Assembly (NCBI GenBank): GCA_030576275.1
Contig: JALIBN010000032.1
Span: 1 to 64,000, forward strand
Direction: 5' to 3'
Source: Pseudomonadota bacterium
GTDB lineage: Bacteria; Pseudomonadota; Gammaproteobacteria; Nitrosococcales; Methylophagaceae
Length of the DNA: 64,000 bases
Made by a program: the position numbers and the translations under genes. The notes below the pieces were generated by a model. It worked only from the letters and a program-made list of their open reading frames with translations, searched no databases and was not told the DNA's origin. Each line of letters begins with the position of its first letter. Positions within the stretch are counted from its first letter, which is position 1. Of this stretch, positions 27,885 to 36,320 are shown piece after piece.

Positions 27885-28661
27885 CTAACGCTTTTTCAAA
27901 CTAGATAATGAAAATAAGTTATCGCTAACCGCTATATCAAATTGCATCTGCTTATATACAAACTCGGTATATTCATCAGGTTTGTCTGCTGGCACGACGC
28001 GTAACGTTGATGGCAACTCGCGTCCGCCCAATATTTTTAGATCGGTAAAACTAATGGTACGTGCCAATTGCATGTCTTCGTCGTAGTAATATTCGACTAC
28101 GGGGATATGACTGTCTGCCAGAATAATAAGAATCAACTTACCCCACACTACCGCGGCATCTGGTTTGGGTATTAGTAAGAACTCAATAATATTCTGATCA
28201 TCTCGTTCGCCTTCATAACTAATCGTAACGTCATAATCTTCTTCTAACCGCGCCTCTTTGACTAAATCATCATTAGTAAGATGACTGCCCATCCATGATC
28301 CCATCATCATGCCGCTAGTAAGCTTAATAGTGCGATCTGTTTTAGGTAGGTAAGTATAGATATGATTGCCAGACTTAAGCGTCGTAGTGCCTTTTTCACG
28401 CAAGGGTTCGATGATACGGAATAAGGTTTGCTCCTTACCTTTTGACCAACCTTCCATTTTCATCGTGCGCGTATAATGCTGAGTTTTAACTTGCATGGTA
28501 GTCACAGCATAAGACGACTTACCCCGCCACATATCATCGATATGATTGAGTAAAGACTTAGCTCGAACCGCTTCAGTTTTTTCATCGGCGTAAAGCCAAT
28601 TCACGGATGCGAACAATATAAGAAGTACAAAGACGAACTTAAAAAATTGATCCCGTTTCAT
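27885..28661 (-). CDS. LolA-like outer membrane lipoprotein-sorting protein
   Basis: The 258-residue product has a signal peptide (about 1-25, ending 'LYA-DEK') and the LolA/LolB-like half-barrel fold of the 'outer membrane lipoprotein-sorting protein' family. Recognisable segments are 'WRGKSSYAVTTMQVKTQ', 'TLKSGNHIYTYLPKTDRTIK' and 'MMGSWMGSHLTNDDLVKEA'. Members usually accompany MacB-like or RND/MMPL exporters rather than the essential lolA locus. It leads the five-gene operon and likely carries a lipid or lipid-modified cargo through the periplasm. Confidence 0.85.
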   Translation of the reverse strand: MKRDQFFKFVFVLLILFASVNWLYADEKTEAVRAKSLLNHIDDMWRGKSSYAVTTMQVKTQHYTRTMKMEGWSKGKEQTLFRIIEPLREKGTTTLKSGNHIYTYLPKTDRTIKLTSGMMMGSWMGSHLTNDDLVKEARLEEDYDVTISYEGERDDQNIIEFLLIPKPDAAVVWGKLILIILADSHIPVVEYYYDEDMQLARTISFTDLKILGGRELPSTLRVVPADKPDEYTEFVYKQMQFDIAVSDNLFSLSSLKKR

Positions 28662-28775
28662 TATGATAGCTTCCTGTCTAATAAACAGATAACACTATTA
28701 AAACAGTAAATTCAGTTGATAGGAATAATTTTATTGTGGGGAAGTCAGTATGGAATTTACTACAACAGGTGTAAT

Positions 28776-28951
28776 AAATGCCCCGCGATGCCGTTACGAA
28801 CGAGGTTCTTGAACCAGGAGATTCAAGTGGTGACATCAATAAGATTTCGGGCTTCCCATCAAGTGGGCTTGCACACCAATCTCATATCAGTCTCCGAGCA
28901 ATTTGCTTATCGGCACAAGACACGCTGTCGCTATCGAACACCGCAGGGACT
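28776..28951 (-). ncRNA. ssrS: 6S RNA
   Basis: The minus-strand transcript of about 175 nt folds like 6S RNA. The 5' segment CCCUGCGGUG (28939-28948) pairs with CAUCGCGGGG (28781-28790) as a 10-bp closing stem with G-U wobbles. Internally 'CACTTGAATCTCCTGGTTCA' resembles the CACCTTGAACC...GGTTCAAG arm of E. coli 6S RNA. A -10 box TATTAT at 28958-28963 puts the start near 28951. Position after zapB-zapA is the conserved gammaproteobacterial site for ssrS. 6S RNA mimics an open promoter and holds sigma-70 RNA polymerase in stationary phase. Exact ends are estimated. Confidence 0.88.
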
Positions 28952-28992
28952 AAATTTATAATACGCTTATTTTATTTCCAGATCTTGTTTTT

Positions 28993-29298
28993 TTATAACT
29001 CAAGTTGACGAGTTTCTTCTAAAAAGTTGCTAACCCTATCTTTCATCTGCAAAATACTTTTACTAATTTCATCGGTGCCGACACCCTGGTTATTCTGAAT
29101 AGTAATCAATTCATGCGCTAAATTAAGTGCGGCAATTACAGCGATTCGATCTAAACCTACAATTTTGCCGCTTTTTCTAATTTTATCCATATTTTTATGT
29201 ACCATCGCCGCAGAAGCAATCAGCGCAGGTTCTTCATTTGCTGGACAGGCAACCTGATATTCTTTACCCAAGATACTAACCGTAACAGGAGAGCTCAT
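28993..29298 (-). CDS. zapA: cell division protein ZapA
   Basis: ZapA (101 residues, usual size) bundles FtsZ filaments at midcell. The N-terminal globular part 'VTVSILGKEYQVACP' and the long C-terminal coiled coil after 'LDRIAVIAALNLAHELI' match the family. It overlaps the upstream coiled-coil gene by 4 bp and is followed by 6S RNA on the same strand. Confidence 0.93.
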   Translation of the reverse strand: MSSPVTVSILGKEYQVACPANEEPALIASAAMVHKNMDKIRKSGKIVGLDRIAVIAALNLAHELITIQNNQGVGTDEISKSILQMKDRVSNFLEETRQLEL

Positions 29299-29504
29299 AA
29301 TTCATCATCCATTTCTTTCAGGCGAACCATCATTTTTTCAATCCGGTTACGCGCAAGGTCAGTTTTTTCAATCAGTTGCCCACGTTCGATTAACCATGCG
29401 GCTTGCTGAGAACGTAGTAACATATTCTCTTCACGCGAACGGCGACTGATGCGAAGTAGCTCTTCGACGTCTCGCTCCAACTGTTGAATTTCGCTCTTTT
29501 CCAT
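29295..29504 (-). CDS. ZapB-like coiled-coil protein (TIGR02449 type)
   Basis: The 69-residue product is almost wholly coiled coil ('IQQLERDVEELLRISRR', 'LREN'-like 'REENMLLRSQQAAWL'). Proteins of this kind lie immediately before zapA in many gammaproteobacteria and are thought to act with ZapA at the division ring. I start it at the ATG at 29504 because the family begins at 'MEKSEIQQLE'; the upstream in-frame ATG would add an unlikely Cys-containing leader. Confidence 0.82.
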   Translation of the reverse strand: MEKSEIQQLERDVEELLRISRRSREENMLLRSQQAAWLIERGQLIEKTDLARNRIEKMMVRLKEMDDEL

Positions 29505-29609
29505 TAGTATGTTCTTAGCTGTGCAAAAATAATGCACTAACTATAGTCGCGCCCTGCTAATCGGGTCAAGCTGACCATAATAAATATTTTAACTTTAGGT
29601 CCTATCATC

Positions 29610-30158
29610 ATGTCTGAATTATATTTTCCATCCACATCTCCCGACGAATCCAATGACGATGGTCCTAGCAGTGCCGCTGAGTTACAAGGCGCATTATGCG
29701 GCTTGTTATGCATGGACTCTGAAGCAAACCGCGCAAATTGGCATAAAAAAATATTTGTCCACTATGCGCCAAGTGAAGATGACTTACTTGATTTAACAAT
29801 TTTGTTTGACGACACCATACAAGCGCTAAATAGCCTTGATTTTGATCTTAAGCTTGATCTTGCTGATGAAAATGCATCCTTGCCTTCGCGCTTAGCTTCA
29901 ATGACCAACTGGTGCCAAGGGCTTATTTTTGGTCTAGGTGTATCTGGACTAACAGATGAAACTGAGTTATCTACTGAGAGTCAAGAATATATTGCAGACG
30001 TCATCAATATTAGTCAGATCCGTGAAGCTGATCTTGATGAGAGCGAAGAAGACGAATCTAATTTTGAAGAATTAGTAGAATATTTACGCATGGGCTTATT
30101 TTTATTACATGGTGAGCTACAACCCGTCACACAACAAGAAGACATAACTGAACACTAA
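29610..30158 (+). CDS. ygfB: UPF0149 family protein YgfB
   Basis: An acidic 182-residue helical protein with the family segments 'SAAELQGALCGLLCMD' and 'WCQGLIFGLGVSGL'. In Pseudomonas aeruginosa a YgfB protein has been reported to dampen expression of a programmed-cell-death/ampDh3 pathway; the general function is unsettled. ygfB-pepP-ubiH-ubiI is a conserved run in gammaproteobacteria, and pepP starts 1 bp after its stop. Confidence 0.9.
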   Translation: MSELYFPSTSPDESNDDGPSSAAELQGALCGLLCMDSEANRANWHKKIFVHYAPSEDDLLDLTILFDDTIQALNSLDFDLKLDLADENASLPSRLASMTNWCQGLIFGLGVSGLTDETELSTESQEYIADVINISQIREADLDESEEDESNFEELVEYLRMGLFLLHGELQPVTQQEDITEH

Positions 30159-30159
30159 A

Positions 30160-31473
30160 ATGAATAAAAAACAATTTGCTAAACACCGCCAGCAACTTAT
30201 GGCTATGATGGGACCAGACAGTATTGCTGTGTTACCTAATGCAACCGTTGCTATTCGCAACCGTGATATTGATTTTCCTTATCGAAGTGATAGTAATTTT
30301 TATTATCTTAGCGGCTTTGAGGAACCAGAGTCAGTAATCGTCATCATACCGGGTCGCCCACAAGGTCAATATTTGTTATTTTGCCGCGAACGTAATCTTG
30401 AAAAAGAAATCTGGGATGGTTACCGTGCCGGCCAGGAAGGTGCGGTTGATCTCTATGGGGCTGATGACTCCTACCCCATTTCGGATCTGGATGATATTTT
30501 ACCGGGTTTGATGGAAGGCAAAGAACAGGTGTTTTACACCATGGGGAATCTACCAAGCTTTGACCAGCGAATAGTTGGTTGGATGAACCATCTGCGTAAA
30601 GCATCTCGTCAAGGCAAACATTCACCGACAGAAATTATCGAATTAGAACATTGCTTGAATGAGCTACGCTTGTTCAAGAGCAGTGCTGAAATAAAAGCCA
30701 TGCGCACAGCTGCTGAAATTTCTGCACAAGCCCATATTCGCGCCATGCAATTCACCCAAGTAGGCCAATGGGAATATCAAGTCGAAGCTGAAATAATTCA
30801 CGAATTCATGAAAAATGATTGTCGTTCTCCAGCCTATCCTTCGATAGTCGGTGGCGGTGAAAATGGCTGTATCTTGCATTACGTCGAAAATAATCATCGT
30901 TTAAAAAATAATGATTTATTACTTATTGATGCTGGTGCTGAATATAAAAATTACGCTGCCGATATTACCCGCACATTTCCCGTCAATGGCAAATTTACTC
31001 CCGCTCAAAAAGCACTGTATAACGTCGTTTTAGATGCCCAAAAAGCCGCTATTGCCGAGGTTAAACCTGGCAACCATTGGAATCAACCCCATGAGGCAGC
31101 TGTTCGGGTATTAACGGAAGGCTTATTAAACTTAGGTTTACTCAAAGGCGAACTTGAATCATTAATTGAAGATGAGCATTACCGTGATTTTTATATGCAC
31201 CGTACCGGACATTGGTTAGGCATGGATGTTCATGATGTAGGCGACTATAAAGTCGGCGGTGAATGGCGGGTATTAGAACCGGGCATGGTACTAACGGTTG
31301 AACCCGGCTTGTATATTCGTGATCCTGCAAATATCGCTAAAAAATGGCACTTTATTGGCATTAGAATTGAAGATGATGTGCTAGTGACCAAAACGGGGCA
31401 TGATGTATTAAGTAAAGCGGCACCAAAAGAAGTAGCAGAAATCGAAGCCTTGATGGCGGCGTCACAACACTGA
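30160..31473 (+). CDS. pepP: Xaa-Pro aminopeptidase
   Basis: Mn-dependent cytoplasmic aminopeptidase P (437 residues) that releases N-terminal residues preceding proline. The five metal ligands of the pita-bread fold can be placed at D257, D268 ('IDAGAEYKNYAADITR'), H351 ('GHWLGMDVHD'), E381 ('TVEPGLY') and E404 ('GIRIEDD'), almost the same numbering as in E. coli PepP. It is coupled to ygfB and followed by ubiH after 11 bp. Confidence 0.95.
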   Translation: MNKKQFAKHRQQLMAMMGPDSIAVLPNATVAIRNRDIDFPYRSDSNFYYLSGFEEPESVIVIIPGRPQGQYLLFCRERNLEKEIWDGYRAGQEGAVDLYGADDSYPISDLDDILPGLMEGKEQVFYTMGNLPSFDQRIVGWMNHLRKASRQGKHSPTEIIELEHCLNELRLFKSSAEIKAMRTAAEISAQAHIRAMQFTQVGQWEYQVEAEIIHEFMKNDCRSPAYPSIVGGGENGCILHYVENNHRLKNNDLLLIDAGAEYKNYAADITRTFPVNGKFTPAQKALYNVVLDAQKAAIAEVKPGNHWNQPHEAAVRVLTEGLLNLGLLKGELESLIEDEHYRDFYMHRTGHWLGMDVHDVGDYKVGGEWRVLEPGMVLTVEPGLYIRDPANIAKKWHFIGIRIEDDVLVTKTGHDVLSKAAPKEVAEIEALMAASQH

Positions 31474-31484
31474 AGGAATGGGCA

Positions 31485-32699
31485 ATGACGACTGATACAA
31501 ACTATGATCTAATTATTGTAGGCGCCGGTATGGTCGGTGCCAGCTTAGCAATCGCATTAAAAAATAGTGGTCTCAGGATCGCAGTAATTGAAGCAATTGC
31601 GACTAACTCGCTACAACAACCGAGTTATGACGAACGCGGCATTGCCCTTGCCTATGGCTCACAACGTATTTTTGAAACAATGGGAATTTGGCATCAACTC
31701 GCTAAACACAGCACAGCCATTAGCCATATTCATGTTTCCGATCGTGGTCATTTTGGTGTCACACGCTTATCCGCTGTAGATGAACAGGTGTCTGCATTAG
31801 GTCAGGTCACTACTGCCCGTGCGATGGGACAGGTGTTGAATTCAGCATTATCATCACAAGACAACCTGTCACTCATCTGCCCAGCCAGTGTTAGATCATT
31901 ACAACAGCATAAAGATGTTGTTGAACTCGAATTAAACACGAATCAAACACTGACCACTAAATTACTGGTCGCTGCCGATGGCGGGCAATCAACCATCCGT
32001 CACCTGCTTAAAATGGGTGCCTTAGAACACAACTACCAGCAAACAGCAATCACCGCTAATATCACTACTGAACGCCCTCATAATGGTACGGCATTTGAGC
32101 GATTCACTGATACCGGCCCTATAGCATTACTCCCAATGTCAGATAATCGCTGTAGTTTAGTCTGGACCGTCACTACTGGCGATGAAGTTGCTCTACTTAA
32201 TGCTAGTGAACAAGACTTTTTAAACCAACTGCAGGATCGTTTTGGTTATCGACTCGGTAAATTTTTACGAGTAGGACAGCGTCACCACTACCCCTTGAAA
32301 CTCATGCAGGCTGACCAAGCAGTTCAACAGCGGATAGTGTTGATTGGCAATGCGGCTCATAGCTTGCACCCAATAGCGGGGCAAGGCTTCAATCTTGGCT
32401 TACGCGATGTCGCCGCTTTGGCAGATGTCCTTGTTAATACCAATCCCAATAAAGATTGCGGTGATGCTCGCTTATTACACGACTACCAACAATGGCGACT
32501 GCAAGATCAAGATAATGTCATCGAAGCCACGAGTAACTTAGTCAGTTTTTTTAGTAACAACAATCCCTTACTCGGTCATTGCCGTAGTGTAGCCTTGAGC
32601 ATAATAGATGCATTTCCACCCGCTAAACATTGGTTAGCACAAAAAAGTATGGGCTTAGATAGAAAACTGCCGCGGCTAGCTCGAGGAATTCCCTTATGA
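31485..32699 (+). CDS. ubiH: 2-octaprenyl-6-methoxyphenol hydroxylase-type FAD monooxygenase
   Basis: Flavin hydroxylase (404 residues) of the aerobic ubiquinone pathway. The FAD-binding 'GAGMVGASLAIAL' is at the N-terminus and the second FAD motif reads 'GNAAHSLHPIAGQGFNLGLR'. The Asn in place of the usual Asp of 'GDAAH' is shared with E. coli UbiH, which supports this name over UbiI or UbiF. It overlaps the next gene by 4 bp. Confidence 0.9.
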   Translation: MTTDTNYDLIIVGAGMVGASLAIALKNSGLRIAVIEAIATNSLQQPSYDERGIALAYGSQRIFETMGIWHQLAKHSTAISHIHVSDRGHFGVTRLSAVDEQVSALGQVTTARAMGQVLNSALSSQDNLSLICPASVRSLQQHKDVVELELNTNQTLTTKLLVAADGGQSTIRHLLKMGALEHNYQQTAITANITTERPHNGTAFERFTDTGPIALLPMSDNRCSLVWTVTTGDEVALLNASEQDFLNQLQDRFGYRLGKFLRVGQRHHYPLKLMQADQAVQQRIVLIGNAAHSLHPIAGQGFNLGLRDVAALADVLVNTNPNKDCGDARLLHDYQQWRLQDQDNVIEATSNLVSFFSNNNPLLGHCRSVALSIIDAFPPAKHWLAQKSMGLDRKLPRLARGIPL

Positions 32700-33895
32700 C
32701 TTCGCACTATGATGTCATTATTGTTGGCGGCGGCATGGTCGGCTCTACGCTTGCAGTTGCTTTAACCGAGCAATCAAACATCAAAGTCGCATTAATCGAA
32801 GCACATCAAGAGACTTTGATGTCAGAACACGATGAACCAGAATTACGTGTCAGTGCCTTAACGCGTGCCAGCGAAATGTTACTGAAGAACCTAAATATCT
32901 GGCCGCAGTTAGTGCCTAATAGAATAAGTACATTTACCGATATGAAGGTATGGGAAACGACTACAAAAAGTCCCTTGCATTTCGACAGTGCTGACATCGG
33001 CGAACCATTATTAGGTCACATCATCGAAAATCGTCACTTGCAGCAAGCTTGTCTTGCTCGCTGTAGTCAGATAGCCAATATTGATTTTCTATGTCCAACA
33101 AAGCCGGTATCTCGCACTGGTAACTCTCTCATTTTAGACGATGGCAGAGTATTAACCGCCGATTTAATTGTGGCTGCTGATGGAGCTCAATCGCCATTAC
33201 GCGAATGGTCAGGTATTACTAGCCAAGGTTGGGATTATCAACAAACCGCGGTGGTATGTACCGTCAATACTGAGTATGCTCATAATAAAACAGCGCGCCA
33301 ACGTTTCCTACCAGAGGGGCCATTAGCTTTTTTACCCTTAGCTAATCCGCATCAATGTTCGATTGTTTGGTCAAATTCTACCGAGGAAGCAGAGTTACTC
33401 TGTAAACTGGATGATGAGCGCTTTAAAGATATATTGGGTAGAGCATTTGAATCTACCTTGGGTGAGATTACGAATGTCAGCCCAAGAGCCAGCTTTCCGC
33501 TCAAACTTCGGCATGCTGATCATTATGCTGAAACGGGCTTTGCGCTGGTAGGTGATGCCGCACATACTATTCATCCCCTCGCCGGACAAGGTGTCAATAT
33601 TGGTTTATTAGATGGGGCAACTTTGGCTGAAATAGTATTAGAAGCACATCGCAAAGGTCGTAATATCGGTAGTTTACATACGCTGAATAAATATCAGCGT
33701 CGTCGCAAAGCTGACAATCTAATCATGCAACTGACTATGGATGCTTTTAAACGGGTATTTGGCAGTGAGTTGGCACCTATACGGTGGGCAAGACGATTTG
33801 GCCTACAAACAGTTAATAAACATGATTTATTGAAAAAAATATTTATGCGCCAAGCGGCTGGTTACCGTTTTGCTAATCCAACATTAAGTAAGTAA
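32696..33895 (+). CDS. ubiI: ubiquinone hydroxylase, UbiI-type
   Basis: The 399-residue paralogue has 'GGGMVGSTLAVAL' and 'GDAAHTIHPLAGQGVNIGLL', the canonical flavin monooxygenase motifs. By position after ubiH it corresponds to visC/ubiI, the C5 hydroxylase of ubiquinone synthesis, though UbiF or a broad-range hydroxylase cannot be excluded from sequence alone. It ends the ygfB-pepP-ubiH-ubiI run. Confidence 0.85.
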   Translation: MTSHYDVIIVGGGMVGSTLAVALTEQSNIKVALIEAHQETLMSEHDEPELRVSALTRASEMLLKNLNIWPQLVPNRISTFTDMKVWETTTKSPLHFDSADIGEPLLGHIIENRHLQQACLARCSQIANIDFLCPTKPVSRTGNSLILDDGRVLTADLIVAADGAQSPLREWSGITSQGWDYQQTAVVCTVNTEYAHNKTARQRFLPEGPLAFLPLANPHQCSIVWSNSTEEAELLCKLDDERFKDILGRAFESTLGEITNVSPRASFPLKLRHADHYAETGFALVGDAAHTIHPLAGQGVNIGLLDGATLAEIVLEAHRKGRNIGSLHTLNKYQRRRKADNLIMQLTMDAFKRVFGSELAPIRWARRFGLQTVNKHDLLKKIFMRQAAGYRFANPTLSK

Positions 33896-33904
33896 TCTTC
33901 CCCT

Positions 33905-34105
33905 TTATTGATTTAACTGCTGATCAATAGCTTGCTTTTGCTGAATTGTCGAATCATTAACTAACTGCTCAACGGTTTTTGCTTTGTCTATCATGTCAGT
34001 TTGTTCTTTCCAGATATGATCCTTACGAATCTTTTTCGGCGTATCTGAATCATCACAAGCAGAAATAAACAGCGTTAATAACATAATACAGATTATTTTT
34101 ATCAT
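33905..34105 (-). CDS. small putative lipoprotein
   Basis: A 66-residue protein with a lipoprotein signal 'LLTLFISAC' (lipidated Cys at 17) followed by an acidic and then charged helical tail. No family is recognised. It lies 30 bp after the globin-coupled cyclase and may be the last gene of the rhlB operon. It converges with ubiI, from which it is separated by 9 bp. Confidence 0.6.
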   Translation of the reverse strand: MIKIICIMLLTLFISACDDSDTPKKIRKDHIWKEQTDMIDKAKTVEQLVNDSTIQQKQAIDQQLNQ

Positions 34106-34135
34106 ACTATCCTCGCTTAAAACTTTAAAAACAGC

Positions 34136-35215
34136 TCAAAATCGTATTTGAAAACCCGGTTCTTTTTTTGCTTCATACATTTTTTTATCAGCCAGATTGA
34201 TTAAATCATCGCTAGTCATAAATTCTTTTGGGCCAGTTTGAGCAATACCAATACTTAACTGGACCTCACCATGATATTCAACAGTCAAATCATCAATGAT
34301 GTTTTGAGCTATAAGCTTGGCATTTTCGATATCACAGTCTGGTAAAATAATACAAAATTCATCACCACCATAACGGGAAGCAACATCCGTTTCTCGTGAT
34401 CGATTACTTAAGATTGTCGCGAGACTTTTCAACACATCATCACCCTCTTGATGACCTTTCGAGTCATTAATATTTTTGAAGTTATCAACATCCAAATACA
34501 GCACAGAAATCGGCGTCTGGCGTCGTTGCCCTAACATCATGGCAGTTCGAGTCATCTCTTGCATGGCTCGTTGATTATAAATATTGGTTAAAGGGTCAAT
34601 TCTGGCTTGTTGTTCCAATTTTCTTGTTCGCTCGGCCACCGTCTCTTCTAGGCTTTTCGCATAGATTTCAATTCTATTTTTAGCCGATTGAATTTCACTC
34701 AATAAGCTATCAATATAGGTATCAAAGACTAAGGTGGAGTCAAAATAAAATAATTTATCAAGTGCGATTAAGGTCTCGGGCAATACATCTTTATTTTCAA
34801 TGTGTGTCGACAACGTTTTTATAATAATTTGTTTAAGTGTGCTGACTGCTGATAAATACAGTTTGGGCTCAACACCAATGCGTTTATGAACCATGCCGAT
34901 ACGCAAACGATTATTAACATATTCTATATCGTAAAAGCCACCAAACAAATCCATTACATAAATATTTTGGGCAGCACGTAATCGTTTTAATGTATCAGCA
35001 TCGCCAATCAATAAAGCGATCTCCTCAACTGCCGTTTGTTTTTCATAAAACAAATCAACAATCTCCTCAAGATGCCTTTCAATTATTGGTCGGTGACTCG
35101 CGAGGAGCTCCAATGCGTCTGGCTCCAAACTGAGTAATTTCATTCTACTCTTGATCTCAAACTCTGAAATCTGCATTTGTTCCAATAATGTTCTTTTAAT
35201 CCTGCTCGTTGCCAA
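34136..35215 (-). CDS. globin-coupled diguanylate cyclase
   Basis: The 359-residue protein joins an N-terminal globin-coupled sensor (about 15-165) to a C-terminal GGDEF domain (about 200-355) through a helical linker. The likely proximal heme ligand is H110 in 'RIGMVHKRIGV'. The active site GGDEF is intact at 283-287 and the inhibitory I-site RxxD is present as RETD at 274-277, five residues before it. Such enzymes (DosC, GReg types) make c-di-GMP in response to oxygen bound to heme. It has no membrane segment. The gene follows a lipoprotein gene by 24 bp. There is a decayed EAL phosphodiesterase at 41.9-43.0 kb. Confidence 0.9.
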   Translation of the reverse strand: MATSRIKRTLLEQMQISEFEIKSRMKLLSLEPDALELLASHRPIIERHLEEIVDLFYEKQTAVEEIALLIGDADTLKRLRAAQNIYVMDLFGGFYDIEYVNNRLRIGMVHKRIGVEPKLYLSAVSTLKQIIIKTLSTHIENKDVLPETLIALDKLFYFDSTLVFDTYIDSLLSEIQSAKNRIEIYAKSLEETVAERTRKLEQQARIDPLTNIYNQRAMQEMTRTAMMLGQRRQTPISVLYLDVDNFKNINDSKGHQEGDDVLKSLATILSNRSRETDVASRYGGDEFCIILPDCDIENAKLIAQNIIDDLTVEYHGEVQLSIGIAQTGPKEFMTSDDLINLADKKMYEAKKEPGFQIRF

Positions 35216-35239
35216 AGGAAAATCCCCCTACAAATAGTG

Positions 35240-35956
35240 TTATATTGGTAAAAAAACCATCGAAGCAGCAGTAACCACTACATTTTTGATTAATCGCCCT
35301 GATTTATGAGCCATAATCGTTGCTAAATTATCTTGAGTTGCAATAATTTGTCCGATTAAGCGTTGATAACTGAGATTACGTTCTTCCTGTTCCACACTAT
35401 CACTCAGCAATAATAAGCGACCGCGAACATCACGATTTTCAGCTAACATCCATGCCGCAATCTCAACGTTTCTTGCACTGTTATAAAGTTTTTGTCCGTC
35501 AATGCTGGTGAAATAATAAAACTCGGTATGGTTATCATACGATGCCATAATCATTTTTCGTAAACCGACAATTAAGGGTAGAACACGATCAGTGCCCTGA
35601 TAGCTTTCATCTAATGCAATCCGCACTATGTCTGTCGCTTTAATTGATTCCCAATGTGGGTAATAACCATCATTGGAATGCGAAAATGTCAGGCTTACAC
35701 TAGCCTCTATGGTTCTGAGCTTAGCATCATGTCGGCCTTGAGGATTACGGTGATATAACTTCACCATTAATGCTTTCAAGTTTTCCATCGCTGCGCGTTG
35801 ATGGAACTCGATCACCTCATCCATATCGCTTTTCCCCCATCGGGCAACGCCAGAAGTGTCTGGATTAGCGACTACTGCATTCTGATTAGGTAGCATGGCA
35901 GTACAAGCTGATAGATTTAAACACAGCACAATAAAAATAAAATTAAACAGTTTCAT
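35240..35956 (-). CDS. putative lipoprotein of unknown function
   Basis: The 238-residue protein begins with a lipoprotein signal, lipobox 'LSAC' with Cys at 18. The mature part is mixed alpha/beta with 'HQRAAMENLKALMVKLYHRN' and a helical C-terminus ending in a hydrophobic stretch ('GRLIKNVVVTAASMVFLPI'). I recognise no family. Its ATG overlaps the previous gene by 14 bp and it precedes the globin-coupled cyclase, so it is probably a periplasmic or membrane partner in the same pathway. Confidence 0.7.
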   Translation of the reverse strand: MKLFNFIFIVLCLNLSACTAMLPNQNAVVANPDTSGVARWGKSDMDEVIEFHQRAAMENLKALMVKLYHRNPQGRHDAKLRTIEASVSLTFSHSNDGYYPHWESIKATDIVRIALDESYQGTDRVLPLIVGLRKMIMASYDNHTEFYYFTSIDGQKLYNSARNVEIAAWMLAENRDVRGRLLLLSDSVEQEERNLSYQRLIGQIIATQDNLATIMAHKSGRLIKNVVVTAASMVFLPI

Positions 35957-36305
35957 CTAATAATCTTTGCTGAAATTCAAGGCTAGTCGCCGCCACTTGT
36001 AAATATTGCTGAACGCCATTCGGCAATTTAGCAACGCTAGCTTGCGATGTTATATCTTTATTGTTTAAAGGTGAAGGTAAAGCGCTGGCAGAAAAAAACC
36101 GTACAAACAGAGCTTGCTGTTGATCGTTAACCATAATCGATGCTTCGCTGGGCGGCACCATTTTAACTGGAGATGAGCTGGTCGATGCATCATTGAGTTC
36201 TAGGCTGCCTTTTAAATCAATGGTGACCGGCTTGCGAGCGTTATCCTGAAGTTCTAATGTCTTCGGAGAAAGAGCTGTTGCAAATTGGCCACCATTTATC
36301 TGCAT
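35943..36305 (-). CDS. hypothetical protein after rhlB
   Basis: A 120-residue, soluble-looking protein with a Ser/Pro-rich middle and a helical C-terminus ('VQQYLQVAATSLEFQQRLLD'). No family is recognised. The ATG at 36305 has AGGTG about 9 nt before it; the TTG one codon earlier is less likely. It begins 15 bp after rhlB and overlaps the following lipoprotein gene by 14 bp, which favours a real, cotranscribed gene. Confidence 0.6.
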   Translation of the reverse strand: MQINGGQFATALSPKTLELQDNARKPVTIDLKGSLELNDASTSSSPVKMVPPSEASIMVNDQQQALFVRFFSASALPSPLNNKDITSQASVAKLPNGVQQYLQVAATSLEFQQRLLDETV

Positions 36306-36320
36306 CAATAATGCACCTAG

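Noticed and set aside
28716-29008. Two plus-strand frames opposite the zapA-downstream region
   Set aside because: They are antisense to the 6S RNA, whose secondary structure and synteny explain the sequence.
31485-32699. Asn in place of Asp in the second FAD motif of the UbiH-type hydroxylase
   Set aside because: E. coli UbiH has the same GNAA form, so this is a family trait and not a defect.
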